Assembly (NCBI RefSeq): GCF_037975245.1
Contig: NC_092568.1
Span: forward strand, 42,523,631-42,587,630
DNA length: 64,000 nt
Source of the DNA: Apostichopus japonicus
Taxonomy: Eukaryota > Echinodermata > Holothuroidea > Aspidochirotida > Stichopodidae
Direction of reading: 5' to 3'
Part shown: in pieces, positions 25,381 through 39,500 of the stretch
How positions within the stretch are numbered: the first letter of the stretch is position 1
How the letters are laid out: each line of letters begins with the position of its first letter
Made by a program: the position numbers and the translations under genes
The notes under the pieces: generated by a model
The model's input: the letters and a program-made list of their open reading frames with translations, nothing else
Told to the model about the DNA's origin: nothing
Database searches by the model: none

Positions 25381-27487
25381 ATGAAGTTGATATTTTCCAA
25401 GTTTCATCTGAGCCACACCATACAACCTACAAAACTATGCTTATTCTGTGCCAGATATGACACAATATGCAAAAATGTAGTCAAGGTTTGATGGCTTAAA
25501 ATGATCCTCTGACCATTAACTTCATTAATGTTATTCTTTTACTGTAAGTAAACAGGTATTTGTCACTGATGGCACATTGAATGTGTCCTACTACGAAACA
25601 TGTATGAAACCTGATTAAAATACCACTTTTGGGACCTAATGCAGACCTCAACTGACATTTGATCCAATCAAAAACAACAAGGTTCTTATATTTCAAAATG
25701 GAGGAATCTGTAGGATAAGTATCAGAACTTTTAAATCCTTAGATGGTTCAAATAACCTTTGACCTCCACATGAAATAGATAATGGTAAGGAATTCCTTAT
25801 GGAGCATGCAAGAATCAGATGATACTACAAAGTACATACTCTGTCTAAACTGTCAGACATTTGACCACTGGTGACTAAAATGACCTACGACCTCAATTTA
25901 TCTCTAGAGACAATAAAAGGCATATCTGCATGCTAAAATCCATCCCAAGTTGATACTTTGGATTGTGGGGTACAGGTTTGTTGACCTAGGTTGACCTGTT
26001 TACCTTACTTTGTGAACATGACAAGAAATAGGTTTTCTTTTTCTTCTCAAAAGGGGTAATCCCCAGGAATATTAAAAAAAAGGGGGGAGGGTGGAGGGAG
26101 AAAAACATGTAAACTGTGAGATGACTATAAACAATAACCTTCTTAGAATGATTTGAATCCACTTGAATATATTTGTGATCAGGTGTGTAAATTGCACTAT
26201 GCTAATATCAATTGATATTAAAATACAAATTAATTGCAAAATGGATACCTGAATACAGGAGAGCTCAATCTCAAAAGAAGAAATGAAGAACTTCATTTCA
26301 ATAAAAGACTATAATGTGGAACAATGATTTCAGCACAAACAAAGGTTCGTATTGAATTTCAAAGAGCCATGAGACCTCATTACATTTATGATAATATATT
26401 CATAACCACTTATTTTATTCATATGACCATAAACTGTAAACGACAATGAAAACTCTAACACGATGACAAGCATAATTCAAACTATTAGAGATAATAATTT
26501 ACTTCCACTGCTATAAGACATACATTACAGAACAAAGAACCAAGTTTCTCTACCCTGCCCAAACAGTTACATCAATCTCACATTAAATGCTACACGCATT
26601 GCAAATATCAGCATCTGAAGAGGGCTGCCACTGCCTGAAAGTGTCTCTCTGGTGATTTCAAGGCATTCCATTCACTCCAGTTATTGAAGAGAGTTAAATC
26701 AAAGAACAGAATGTGTGTAAAGATGCTCTGACAATGTGTGAGATGTATCAAACTGCCTTAGGAAAATGATATATCATCTAGATGTCATGTATATACACAT
26801 TCTCACACCTTTGTGACAGCAAGGTTGCTGTTGTCATAGCAACCAATAAAGATATTTTACATGCCCAGTCCATGATGAGAGCGTCATATTTTGAAGATGT
26901 TCTTGCTTCAAAGCCAGCATGATGACTCATTGCTTTATATGAGACATCTCTTCTATGGACATTCAGTCCATGCTCACTGCTACAAGAGTTCACGTGCCAA
27001 GATTGGCCTTCTCAAAATGATTTATTCTTCCCTGCAAATCCTTTGAAAAAAAAGTGCTAAGGAAAATTATAGAATTTGATCAACCCCTACATGTCATATA
27101 TATGTTCAAGGTTAACATTCTGCAGTCATTTCTGTATAATAATAGTGCATATAGCAGTCTTGGTCAAGCTCAGGGGCCACTACAAAGTCCCTCCTTCCCA
27201 TCCATTAAAACCAGCCCCTACTATCACCCCACCCCTACCCCCATTCTCCCACCCCCCAGCACTCCAAAGTACTTAAATCATGCAAGTCTTGAGGTATTGA
27301 TTGGAATATTATAAAAATTGACATTTATCAAAGTTTATGATTTATGAACCAGGGAAGGGGTTAAATGGGAGAAACACCAAAGCAGGTAGGAAAGTATGAC
27401 ATCTTTTCAAATATATGAAGTTTCTTATTCCGTTACTCTTATTCCGTTACTCTCAATTTAAAATATCCTATTGAAAGTAAAGGATAT

Positions 27488-27590
27488 CAGCTTTCTCAAA
27501 ATTGTTTCCATCCACAGCTTGCTTCAAGTCTGCTTCTAACTGCCTCAGTTCAGATGTAAAGTCTCCGTTGCTGCCAAGATCGTTATAATC
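27488..27590 (-). CDS. Coiled-coil gene, coding exon 12
   Basis: Acceptor GGCTTCTCAG. It encodes DYNDLGSNGDFTSELRQLEA then DLKQAVDGNNFEKA plus one base, a second UVR-like motif. The next bases are ATATCCTTT, a perfect U12 AT-AC donor. Without splicing there, the frame ends five codons later at TAG (DILYFQ then stop), which would truncate the motif. Confidence 0.8.
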
Positions 27591-30500
27591 CTGAGAAGCC
27601 AGCAGCAAAATGAAAGAAAGAAAATGAAAACAAGTGAAGAAAATCATTGTTTTCTTTGCTGAACAATCATGACAAGGAGAGGAAATGCTAACATATGAGA
27701 AACTAGAAAAATACATTGGACGGGTTTATACTATCATTCAATGATCAATGTTAATGCTGGCATCACACTGTCCCGAAGTTGACACCAGATGGACACACGA
27801 TAAAGAAAATGTTCAAATTCGTCTCTGATCGTAAAAACATCGGGCCATTCATGAGGGCATCTTAAGCCATCGTATGACCGCCGGTGGAGTTTTCAGGCTC
27901 CGGCAGCTACTTCGTGAGCGGTGGCAAAATCTTTGGCATGCCAAAAACTTGCCGGAAGACCTTGCGAAGGTTCATTTTCGTGTTGAATTCGTGTGTCCAT
28001 TTTGCCCTTCATAAGGCCATCGTGAGGGCATCTTATCAAATCGTGTCATCTTCGTATTTACTTTGTGTGATCATCGGTGCCATCGGGCATTTTCGCCTCA
28101 CGAAGACAATACAAAGGAAACAAGAAGCTGCCCGATTGTCTTGAAGGCAACACGACTACGAGAAGCCCTCGCAATGCCGTTGCAATGCCGTCGTGTAACC
28201 ATCGTTTTATAGTATGATGACATCGAGATTGGACCACAGTGTTGGCGAAGACAGCCGAATTTGAGAACCTCAAGCGTTTCCCAGGTGTAATGGTAACGTG
28301 GACATATAAAGGCCTACCTCAGAGCATCTTTGTCAGTCAGTCCTGAGTTACTCCCAAAGCACAATCACAATTAACCACAATTCAGTTCCAACCAGGAAAA
28401 AGAAGGCAGCAGCATTGCTTCTTTTGATGCACCTCAGAGAACATGATGAGCAACTCTAACAGGCTCAGTACCTCCTCTTACAATAACAAAGCATTATTTT
28501 ATTTCACTTTGTCATTTCTTGCTATTTGCCTTTCTAGCATTCGACAATGTACTTATCAATACGTCGTCGTGTAGCCATGTCCTGTGGGTAAACTACTTAA
28601 TAGAAATGCACAGCTTCGCTTTGCCTTTGATTGTGGTTCGGGTGCCATTGTACTTGGCATCGTACTTGCTTCGGCTGTTGATTGGCTGTTGACCAAGTTC
28701 GGGGCCATCTTCGCGCAAAATTCAAAATTCCATATTCGTATGGCCATCTGGTGTCAATTTTGGGACAGTGTGACGCCTGCATAAAAGAAGACATTTGCTG
28801 ATCTCCAAAGAAATATTGAAACAAGCACAACATCCTGACATTGCCAACAAAGTATCAGAAAACTGTTTTATTGGGCTTTACAGTTCAGTTCTATAACTGA
28901 CCAACACTGGTGTTCATTTCAAGACTTTAGTCTTATTAAAAATAGACCATTACAACCTCATAAGAAGGCAACATCTACAGGTTAGTTCTTAGTAACAGAA
29001 AGGAGCTGATGAATTAAATTATGTTTTAAAAGAATCATTTACCAATAGACATAGAAACTCATAAAATCTGCTTGATAACTTCCAATGAGTGGCACATCTA
29101 ATGGCTATTCAGTATTCTTGATTCCCTTATCAGTTGACTGAGTTGATAAGATAATTAAATATATCAAACAACAAACGGAAGTGTCGATCCACTCTTTGAA
29201 GAGTTCTTATTAGTTGCCTAAGCAGCAATTATTAGAGAGAACCATATTTAAAGCTGAATAATGAAATTAAGAAAGTTTTAGTAGATCATCTCACTTTCTA
29301 GAAATAACCATAAGGTCCATACCTCCCACTCCCCAACTCCATTCCTCCCACCCTCCCCGCCCTCTCTCCCCACCCCTCTCCCTCCACCCCTCCTCACCCC
29401 CCCCCCTCTCTCTCTCTACCTCTCCCCTGTTCAGATCAGAGACTATGTTGCATTAAATTTTAGTTAAGCAAGAGTAAGCACAAATGAAGTCTTGTTATAA
29501 AAAAATGAAATCTTATCCAACAACAGACCCACAGAGTGTTGCTCAAACTAAGACATCTTTTCTAGATATTTCACTGCAATATAAAGCTAAATGAACTTGT
29601 GATATAAGTTTTGGATTGATATCTAAGATGTAACAAAATTAACACAAAACATGGTAGCAGGTGCAAGTGATGGAAATGGTTTATAAACACCTGTGCTAGA
29701 AGAACTGAAAACCATTGACAGGATACATTAGAGTAAACCAAGTCACATTTAACAGACCTGGGAACTATTACTGGTCACGACATTAGAAGACCTGAAAACC
29801 ATTGACAGGATACATTAGAGTACATGTCAACCAAGTCACATTTAACGGACCTGGGAACTATTACTGGTCACGACATTAGAAGACCTGAAAACCATTGACA
29901 GGATACATTAGAGTACATGTCAACCAAGTCACATTTAACAGACCTGGGAACTATTACTGGTCACGACATTAGAAGACCTGAAAACCATTGACAGGATACA
30001 TTAGAGTACATGTCAACCAAGTCACATTTAACGGACCTGGGAACTATTACTGGTCACATTAGAAGACCTGAAAACCATTGACAGGATACATTAGAGTAAA
30101 CCAAGTCACATTTAACAGACCTGGGAACTATTACTGGTCACATTAGAAGACCTGAAACCATTAGCAGGTCAATTTTCTTCACTATTGGCAAGTGGAGACA
30201 AGGAAGTATCTATGTGTAATTAAATACATGTCAACACTACACAACACACTGTACTGTATATGTCAATCAGTAGCCACTAAAATGAAAAGTTTGCTTATCA
30301 ATCAAGCCGACAAGCGGGATGTATTCATGGCTAAATCTGTCGTTTCTCACTACTAATTAACAGGAAATATATATTAACGCTTTATAGATCTACTATTACT
30401 TCTAAGTAGTATCACGACTATGCGGTCGGCTTATTATTAGAAACCCGAGATGGATGAATGAGTACTCTGAGCGTATTAAAACAACAATTGTCCTGTCATA

Positions 30501-33500
30501 AAGTGTCTAGAATATTTTCAATGAAGCTTTGGTTACTTTATCTTTGTAGGCTTGACATGCAATCTATTAAACCTCTGTATTTCCTTTGTGAAAGACCTTT
30601 TTAATCAGCTTCTATACTTTTAAGATCTAAAATCTTTATTATTGTTGAGCTTTCTATCATAAAATATATGCAACCTAATTTTTTTTTTATATGAATGGAA
30701 TCATACAAAGTTAGGTGGTTAATTAAAACGGGTTTTAACATGTTTTCCTTCAGTAGCACTACAGGAAGATTTTGCCTGAAAATATAATGCTGAGCAATTA
30801 CATGATGATTGTTGTAATGTCTCTATATTAATGAGCATTATGTAGGAGTCTATTAACTGTGAAAGTAATATTAAATGATACAAGGAAATTAAACAGCGAG
30901 CTAAAAATACTTTTCAATAGATGACTCTCTGAAAAGAAACCCCCTATAAAAATTAAACATAAAATAGCAAACGTTCTGAGTTTCAGTTTCATTCATTGCA
31001 TCTGATGATCAGCACAGACAAATTGATTGCAAATATTCTCCATATTTAGAAGATATACAGACACCCAACAGAGTCAGTATGGCCTGATTTATTCTCACAA
31101 GGTCATCTTTGTTCTACATGGTTTGGATACCCCATAAAGTTACAGGTCACCAAACAATCCTCCAATCAAACTATGATGGTAAAAAATGAACTTCTAATAG
31201 AAAAACTATATTTTTTATGGAATGAAGATTCATGCAACTATGCACTAATTGTATACTAAAGTGTAATACTAGTGTTGTAATTACTGAGGTAGATTCAAGT
31301 CCTACTATTAGAGGCTCCAGACTGGACTCCAGACTGGACTCTACACTGGACTCAAGACTCTTTACTGGACTCCAGACTAGATTCTAGACTCCAGGCTCTA
31401 CACTGGACTCCAGACTCTATACTGGACTCCACACTAGATACTAGACTCCAGACTGGACTATACACTGAACTCAAGACTCTATACTGGACTCCAGACTCTA
31501 TACTGGACTCCACACTAGATACTGGACTCCAGACTCTATACTGGACTCCAGACTGTACTATACACTAAACTTAAGACTCTATACTGGACTCCAGACTCTA
31601 TACTGGACTCCACACTAGATACTTGACTCCAGACTCTATACTGGACTCCAGACTCTTTACTGGACTCCACACTAGAAACTAGACTCCAGACTCTATACTG
31701 GACTCCAGACTGGACTATACACTGAACTCCAGACTATACTGGACTCCAGAGACTCTATACTGGACTCCAGACTCTATACTGGACTCCACACTAGATATTG
31801 GACTCCAGACTCTATACTGGACTCCACACTAGATATTGGACTCCAGACTCTATACTGGACTCCAGACTGGACTATACACTAAACTTTAGACCCTATACTG
31901 GACTCCAGACTCTATACTGGACTCCAGACTAGATACTGGACTCCAGACTAGAGATTGGACCCCAGACTTTACATAATGTACTGACATATTTTTGTGGCAA
32001 AAACAGCACAGTGGTATAAAATCCACCACACACTGCACGTGTGATCACAAAGCAACTCAACTCAAATGTCGTTGGATAAAAAATCATGGATAGTCAGGTA
32101 GGGTGCGTGGGCTGAATACTAATTTGCATGTGACCTTAACAAGCTCTGGTCATTAACAGCAAACAATATGTGTTGATCAGTCGGTCAGAGTGCAAGAGGT
32201 CAATAGTAAGTCTATGGGTCTTCATTGCAACCAAAAACTAGGTAACAACAATCAAACTAGGCCACAACAATAAAAAAGAAGGTCACGACAACCAAAATTA
32301 GGTCCTGACAGTGAAGTTGAGTGAGGTCATGATCTGTGGGGCATTGCAGGCTTATGGGTCACATCTGCTAGTCAGCAACAAGCCTACCCTGGCACCACTT
32401 ACAATAATTATATATGTTTGGCTATTCTTGATTCAACCAATTACCAACTTGCTGTCTTAGTTGTGTTGTTTTGCATCGGTCAAAATGTGAAATAAAACAT
32501 GATTGGACATGCAATATAGATTCCATTTTAAGTTGTTTTAATTATTCTGCTTTTTATATCAAATCCAACAACAGTGTAGCAGGAAAGCAACTGAGGGTGA
32601 TTCACACTGAAAAACAAGGGCATAGGAACCGGGGGGGCTGGGGGGGCACCAGCCCCCCAGTGAAAAATATGGAGGGGCGGAAGTATCATTCCGCCCCCCG
32701 CTTCGCAAGTCAGAAAACCCCTTTTTCATTTCCAAATGAGAAAAAAATCTCATTTGGAGCACCAATTTGCATCTAAGGCCAGGTGAAAATGCAAAATTAT
32801 ATACAAAATGGAGTGGGTGGGTTGAAGTGTGCTATATTGCACCAAATTGCATCTGAGGCCACCTGGAAATGCAAAAAAATTCCAAAGCGGAGGGGGACAC
32901 CCCCTCCCCTTAGACCCCTCCACCAGGCCGGCCATCAGTCTTCAGCCCCCCCCACTCAAAAATACCTTCCTGCGCCACTGCTGAAAAACATACCACTAGT
33001 ACATTATGAAACATTTGTTGTTACACATGAACCATTTAGGGTAACAAACAACACTGTGACTGCAAATAAACAATAGTGTATTCACAATTACTAGGCACCA
33101 CATAACAGTTAGCGTTCCATTCGTGAGACTCAAGGTGACTCCACTTACATTTTACTGGACGAGACTCGGCTTAGAGTATCAGGGACTTAAATAGACTTGA
33201 CCTACAGACTAGCTACAAACTAACTATGACCTCACACCTGTTTGCTTCAAGTTCACTTGTGGTACGTAGTGTGACAATTTCAATGAAGGAACTGCATGCA
33301 AATTTCTGAAGGATTTGCAGTCTTTGTGCTTCTTTCAGTAAGCCAAACATAAAATTTCCTCTGGATTATCTTTTTAAGGGACAAGATAACAACACTGTCC
33401 ATGCTACTAGAACAACAATTTATAATGACTGTCAATATGACCTATGACCTGGAAATAATCTGATCAATACTAATTGTTGACATCATGTAATTATAAAGGG

Positions 33501-36500
33501 AATGTGAATTCCATCAAAACTAACCAGTTTCTCTCCAGCATCAGGTATCTCTATTCCATCCAGTACCTCCTCCATTTTGTCTGCAACTTCCTGAGATAAG
33601 CTGAAGTTTAGTTTTTGACAGAGATGCTTAAGGAGAAGACATGAGGTTTGTAACTCAGACTGAAGGATGACTGATGCAGCACAGTTTATCTGGACTAGTT
33701 TCTTCTCTCTGTCCTCATATAATGTCCGAAAATGACTAACCAATCTGTCACGAAGTTGCTCCTCTGGAATGATACATAGAAAAGTTATACTGAAGAAAAT
33801 ATTTGGGAACTAGACTTTGGGAACTAGATTTTAAATGCTACATATGAAGATTGTTCAAGTGATTTATTTGCCAGGCTGGGATGGAAGACTTTTGACAGAC
33901 ACGTTATGTATAGAAGGTTAACTATGGTATACAAGTCAATTAATGATCAAGGACCGGAGTACATGAATGAGATGTTTAAACCAGTTACGAACATTCATAA
34001 TCACAATTTAAGATCCTCTACTGCAAGAAACCTGCACATTACAGGCGGACACACCCATTTTTATAACAACCGTTTTTCATGCATTGCCGCAAAAGACTGG
34101 AACAAACTAGATCAAAGAGTAAAATTAGCAAGAAATCTTAACCATTTAAATGCCTAGTATCTGATATTGTTTAGGCCTACTTCACTTTTATTTTTACCAA
34201 ATTTCTTAAGTTTCTTTACTCTGTACACGTTTTTTTAACTATTTTATTATGCAGTATTAATGTATTTATGACTTCTTAAATTTTCATACATTTTATATTA
34301 TTGTATGTCTTGTTAGAGGGACTCGTGGAAGATTAGCTATTGCTAAACGAGCTACCCTCTTAAAATAAAGTTGAAATAAAAAGACTTCATCTTGTGAGGT
34401 TAATGTGTCTCAGTAAAATTGAAAACCACAAGTGCTTCTTTAGCACATTCTGACAACTTAAAGGAGTGTCCATGATGTCAGTAAGAGGACTACCTACCCC
34501 AAGAACTCCTCTCGGAATCTTCACATTCTTTCAGTTTCTGACTCTCTGCTTGCATGTCCTGTAATTGACTAACTATCTCCTGGTTTGCCTTTGTCATACC
34601 CTCCAACTCCTCCTGAACTCTCTGGCCCTCTGATGTTACCCTCTGAATCTCTTCAGAAAGATTCTTGGCTTCACTAAACTGTTTGCCTTTGAAAATAAAC
34701 ATATTATTAAGAGGGAAATCAAAGCCAGTCCCTTGGTCTGGTTTGAAAATCAGTAATCCTTTTATAATCCTCACAAGGCAAGATCCCTAACCCCTCAAAT
34801 AATTGAACACAACATTTGCTGGCATTCTGACTTAGAGTCACAATAATACCTCAAGAATGTCAAAAATCAATATTAAAAGATCATTTTGGTTCATGTACAA
34901 TACACATGCCAACTGTGCACATAAGATACAGAAATGTTCTTACTATCATTAATGTTAAAAGGATTGTCTGGTGGCCCAAAGAAGTTACCTTAAAAAATAG
35001 TAAATAATTTTCCAAACATGTTGTCAAAGTATGAGAACGCTAATGTTGCGTTTGACAGAGAAACGATTTTTTAATCGTTATGGATTGACATTTCAAATAT
35101 GATTTGAACAGTACAATACGTGACGTCAGCTCTGCCATAGCAGATCGCGTCATAACCCACCCTCCGCACAGTACCTATATGGTAATCACAACAAAAACAG
35201 CGTTTGTATACAGATAAATTTCTTCCTTAATTTCCGGTGAAATTTCTTAAAAATTAGATATGTTTTCAAAAACTCCTTAAGCTGCCACGTACTTGATCGG
35301 TGGTTCCGTGGTCTTTGTGTAACACAAGGTAAATTTTAACAGCAGACTCTGAGTTGTTCAAGCTATACATCGCGCTATCCAGCTCCAACGCGAAAAATGT
35401 TCGCATGTAGGCTATACTCAAACGTTGACAATCAGACAGTTCTGCGAAGCCTAAGCTTCTCAGTGCTACATTCTGCTCTGACAATGATTCGATCAATATC
35501 TTCAATAATTTCTGGTGAAATTTCTTATAAATTAGATATGATTTAAAAAAACTCATTAAGCCGCCATATATGTAGTAGATCGGTGGTTTCGTGGTCTTTG
35601 TGTAACACAAGATAAGTTTTAACAGCAGGCTCTTCGTTGTTTATACATCGCGGTATCCAGCTCCAGCGCGAAGAACTTTCGTGTGTATAGGCTATTCTAA
35701 CGTTTACAATCGGACAGTTCTGCGATGACATCGATTCCGCCAAGTTTCATCTTTCGGTTTAACGAATACTTTACAAGTTTCCTTTTACTGTTAATTTGAT
35801 CCGTGAATTTTATTTCAGCGATTTCGAAGAACAGTTAATGAACTGTGGTTTGAGTGTGAGTGTACTATGTGTAACGCTATACAAGTACACCAACTGAGCA
35901 TCGTAGTATATACGTTCGCGAGTATGTACGTTATATATATGAGGCAATCCAATGTGTTTACATGTGAGAGTTGATTTGCTGCGGAATTGGGAGTGCTAAC
36001 TTCAAGTCGTCTGTTTTGCCTATCTGCAAGCACTACGTCAATTACCATATTGAAGCGTTCGAAGAAACGGTACTTTTGGTGAGAAACTGGTGAATTTGAA
36101 AACCAGATTTCTACAAGAAGAAAACGTCGAATGGGGACAATTTTTACATGGTTAGAAAGAGAAAAATAATAACTACAAGGACAATGTATCAAAATCTTCC
36201 ACCAGACAATTCCTTTAATGTAATGTAGTTTTAGTACTAAATGTTGCCAGGTTCTTAAGAGTTTTTAATTGCTACATTGACTAATACCATATAAGGTCAC
36301 AAAAGAACAAAATAAATTCAATATTATAATAAAGAAGATGAAGTTCAATACATTCATTTCTTCATCTTTGACATTTCCGGTTCTTGCATGTTTTCCATAT
36401 CCAAGTTTAGCAGAATGCACATTTGTATCTGTTCAAAAGACAAAGGCAAGTCTTATCTCCATTATAATACAAACATTAAAAACTATTTGCTTCCTATCAG

Positions 36501-39500
36501 ATATATACGTAAACTTGACCGGACAAACATGTATTCATAGTATTGCTATCCCTTGATATGCTACTCCTTACCCTCTACAGATAACTTTTTGGACTGTTCC
36601 AGCTCTGCTATGTGACCTTCAAGGTCAGTGACTTGTTTCCTCAATGAGACCACTTTCTTCTGTCCTTGGACCAGCTTCTTTCTTGCAATTTTCATCTTGT
36701 TCTCATGATCTTTGAAATTCACTCTAGCCCTGGATCATAAAAAGAAAATTGTCTTCATTTAGTTGGAATGAACACAAACTTAAGTGACATCAATTTAAAA
36801 ATTATTTTAGTTAACTTGAGTTCAGTAAAAGCAAGTAGATAAAAGAAATTACCTTTCAATATACTAACAGATTATTTCCAAAGAAACTCAAATAAGCCAA
36901 TAATTTGAGCTTGTAAATGACAGCTTAAGAAATGATAATTATTATGTTTACACATAAAACAAATAACTTTCTTAGCGATCACCTTCATTTGTTGAAAAGT
37001 CAAAGGCCTTGTTCTCTTTATATTGTCTTTCATATAAGGCCTTGCCTGATCCAATACATGTAATGCACACACTCATCATACTGGGATGTGAGATATCTTT
37101 CATATATCAACAGGTCAAGCCTGATGCACTGTTTGTAATGCACACACTCATCATACTGGAATGTGAGATATCTTTCATATATCAACAGGTCTAGCCTGAT
37201 GCACTGTTTGTAATGCACACTCTCATCATACTGGGATGTGAGATATCTTTCATATATCAACAGGTCTAGCCTGATGTACTGTTTGTAATACACACACTCA
37301 TCATACTGGGATGTGAGATATCTTTCATATATCAACAGGTCTAGCCTGATGCACTGTTTGTAATGCACACTCTCATCATACTGGGATGTGAGATATCTTT
37401 CATATATCAACAGGTCTAGCCTGATGCACTGTTTGTAATGCACACTCTCATCATACTGGGATGTGAGATCTTTCATATATCAACAGGTCTAGCCTGATAC
37501 ACTGTTTGTAATACACACACTCATCATACTGGGGTGTGAGATATCTTTCATATATCAACAGGTCTAGCCTGATGCACTGTTTGTAATGCACACTCTCATC
37601 ATACTGGGATGTGAGATATCTTTCATATATCAACAGGTCAAGCCTGATGCACTGTTTGTAATACACACACTCTCATCATACTGGGATGTGAGATATCTTT
37701 CATACATCAACAGGTCTAGCCTGATGCACTGTTTGTAATGCACACTCTCATCATACTGGGATGTGAGATATCTTTCATATATCAACAGGTCTAGCCTGAT
37801 GCACTGTTTGTAATGCACACTCTCATCATACTGCGATGTGAGATATCTTTCATATATCAACAGGTCTAGCCTGATGCACTGTTTGTAATGCACACTCTCA
37901 TCAAACTGGGATGTGAGATATCTTTCATATATCAAATTGTCTAGCCTGATGCACTGTTTGTAATGCACACTCTCATCAAACTGGGATGTGAGATATCTAT
38001 CATACATCAACAGGTCTAGCCTGATGCACTGTTTGTAATGCACACTCTCATCATACTGGGATGTGAGATATCTTTCATATATCAACAGGTCTAGCCTGAT
38101 GCACTGTTTGTAATGCACACTCTCATCATACTGGGATGTGAGATATCTTTCATACATCAACAGGTCTAGCCTGATGCACTGTTTGTAATGCACACTCTCA
38201 TCATACTGGGATGTGAGATATCTTTCATACATCAACAGGTCTAGCCTGATGCACTGTTTGTAATACACACACTGATCATACTGGGGTGTGAGATATCTTT
38301 CATATATCAACAGGTCAAGCCTGATGCACTGTTGTAATGCTCACTTTCTGGGACACTACTGGGATGATAGATATCAAAATGTTCCCATGAAGTAAACCAT
38401 AAAAACTCAAATTATATTCTGTGGTAATTGGTTTTGCCCACAAAATCTAAAAGTTTTGTCCATAAGCCTAAAATGAATGCTAATTGAAATAACACAATCG
38501 TTTCCCTTAAATCATTATAAATATTGCTAATTCTGTGTCATGACAACAAAGAATCAAAGGTTAGAATTGATAAAGTCAGACTCCACATTAAGATCAAAGA
38601 TAAGGAATATATCTTAAAGGAATGAAAATCCTGCCTAAAAACAACTAGGGAGCAGCACTGATATAGATCTACAACTAGCCTATCCAAGCACATAAGAGTT
38701 AATCTTGAGATATCTCTCTTAGAGTAAATAATCTCCATGATATATCTCATCATATCTCATCAACAAGGGAGCAGCACTGGTATAGATCTACAACTAGCCT
38801 ATCCAAGCACATAAGAGTTAATCTTGAGATATCTCTCTTAGAGCAAATAATCTCCATGATATATCTCATCATATCTCATTCACAAGGGAGCAGCACTGAT
38901 ATAGATCTACAACTAGCCTATCAAAGCACATAAGAGTTAATCTTGAGATATCTCTCTTAGAGCAAATAATCTCCATGATATATCTCATCATATCTCATCA
39001 ACAAGGGAGCAGCACTGATATAGATCTACAACTAGCCTATCCAAGCACATAAGAGTTAATCTTGAGATATCTCTCTTAGAGTAAATAATCTCCATGATAT
39101 ATCTCATCATATCTCATCAACAAGGGAGCAGCACTGATATAGATCTACAAACTAGCCTATCCAAGTACATAAGAGTTAATCTTGAGATATCTCTCTTAGA
39201 GTAAATAATCTCCATGATATATCTCATCATATCTCATCAACAAGGGAGCAGCACTGATATAGATCTACAAACTAGCCTATCCAAGCACATAAGAGTTAAT
39301 CTTGAGATATCTCTCTTAGAGTAAATAATCTCCATGATATATCTCATCAACAAGGGAGCAGCACTGATATAGATCAACAATTAGCCTATCCAAGCACATA
39401 AGAGTTAGTCTTGAGATATCTCTCTTAGAGCAAATAATCTCCATGATATATCTCATCATATATCTCATCAACAAGGGAGCAGCACTGATATAGATCTACA

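Larger units (their letters stand above)
24743..27487 (-). other. Probable U12-type AT-AC intron (5' end firm, 3' end tentative)
   Basis: The minus strand after exon 12 reads ATATCCTTTAC, identical over nine bases to the U12-type AT-AC donor consensus. No GT donor is available in the 15 bases between the end of the UVR-like motif and the in-frame TAG. The 3' end given here is the candidate described at 24663-24742. The intron contains one dispersed-repeat copy and a hairpin. Confidence 0.55.

Noticed and set aside
27054-27314. 86-codon plus-strand frame with a proline-rich end
   Set aside because: The proline run is the translation of a C-rich tract; no other protein feature is seen.
28556-28833. 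Overlapping 60-80-codon frames on both strands
   Set aside because: They lie across the right end of the 1-kb inverted-repeat element and cross its terminal repeat, so they are not a gene.
37030-38310. Long minus-strand frames with a 25-residue repeat (YERYLTSQYDESVHYKQCIRL)
   Set aside because: The array lies deep within an intron, is broken by indels in two places, and is not contiguous with any exon, unlike the array beside exon 7.
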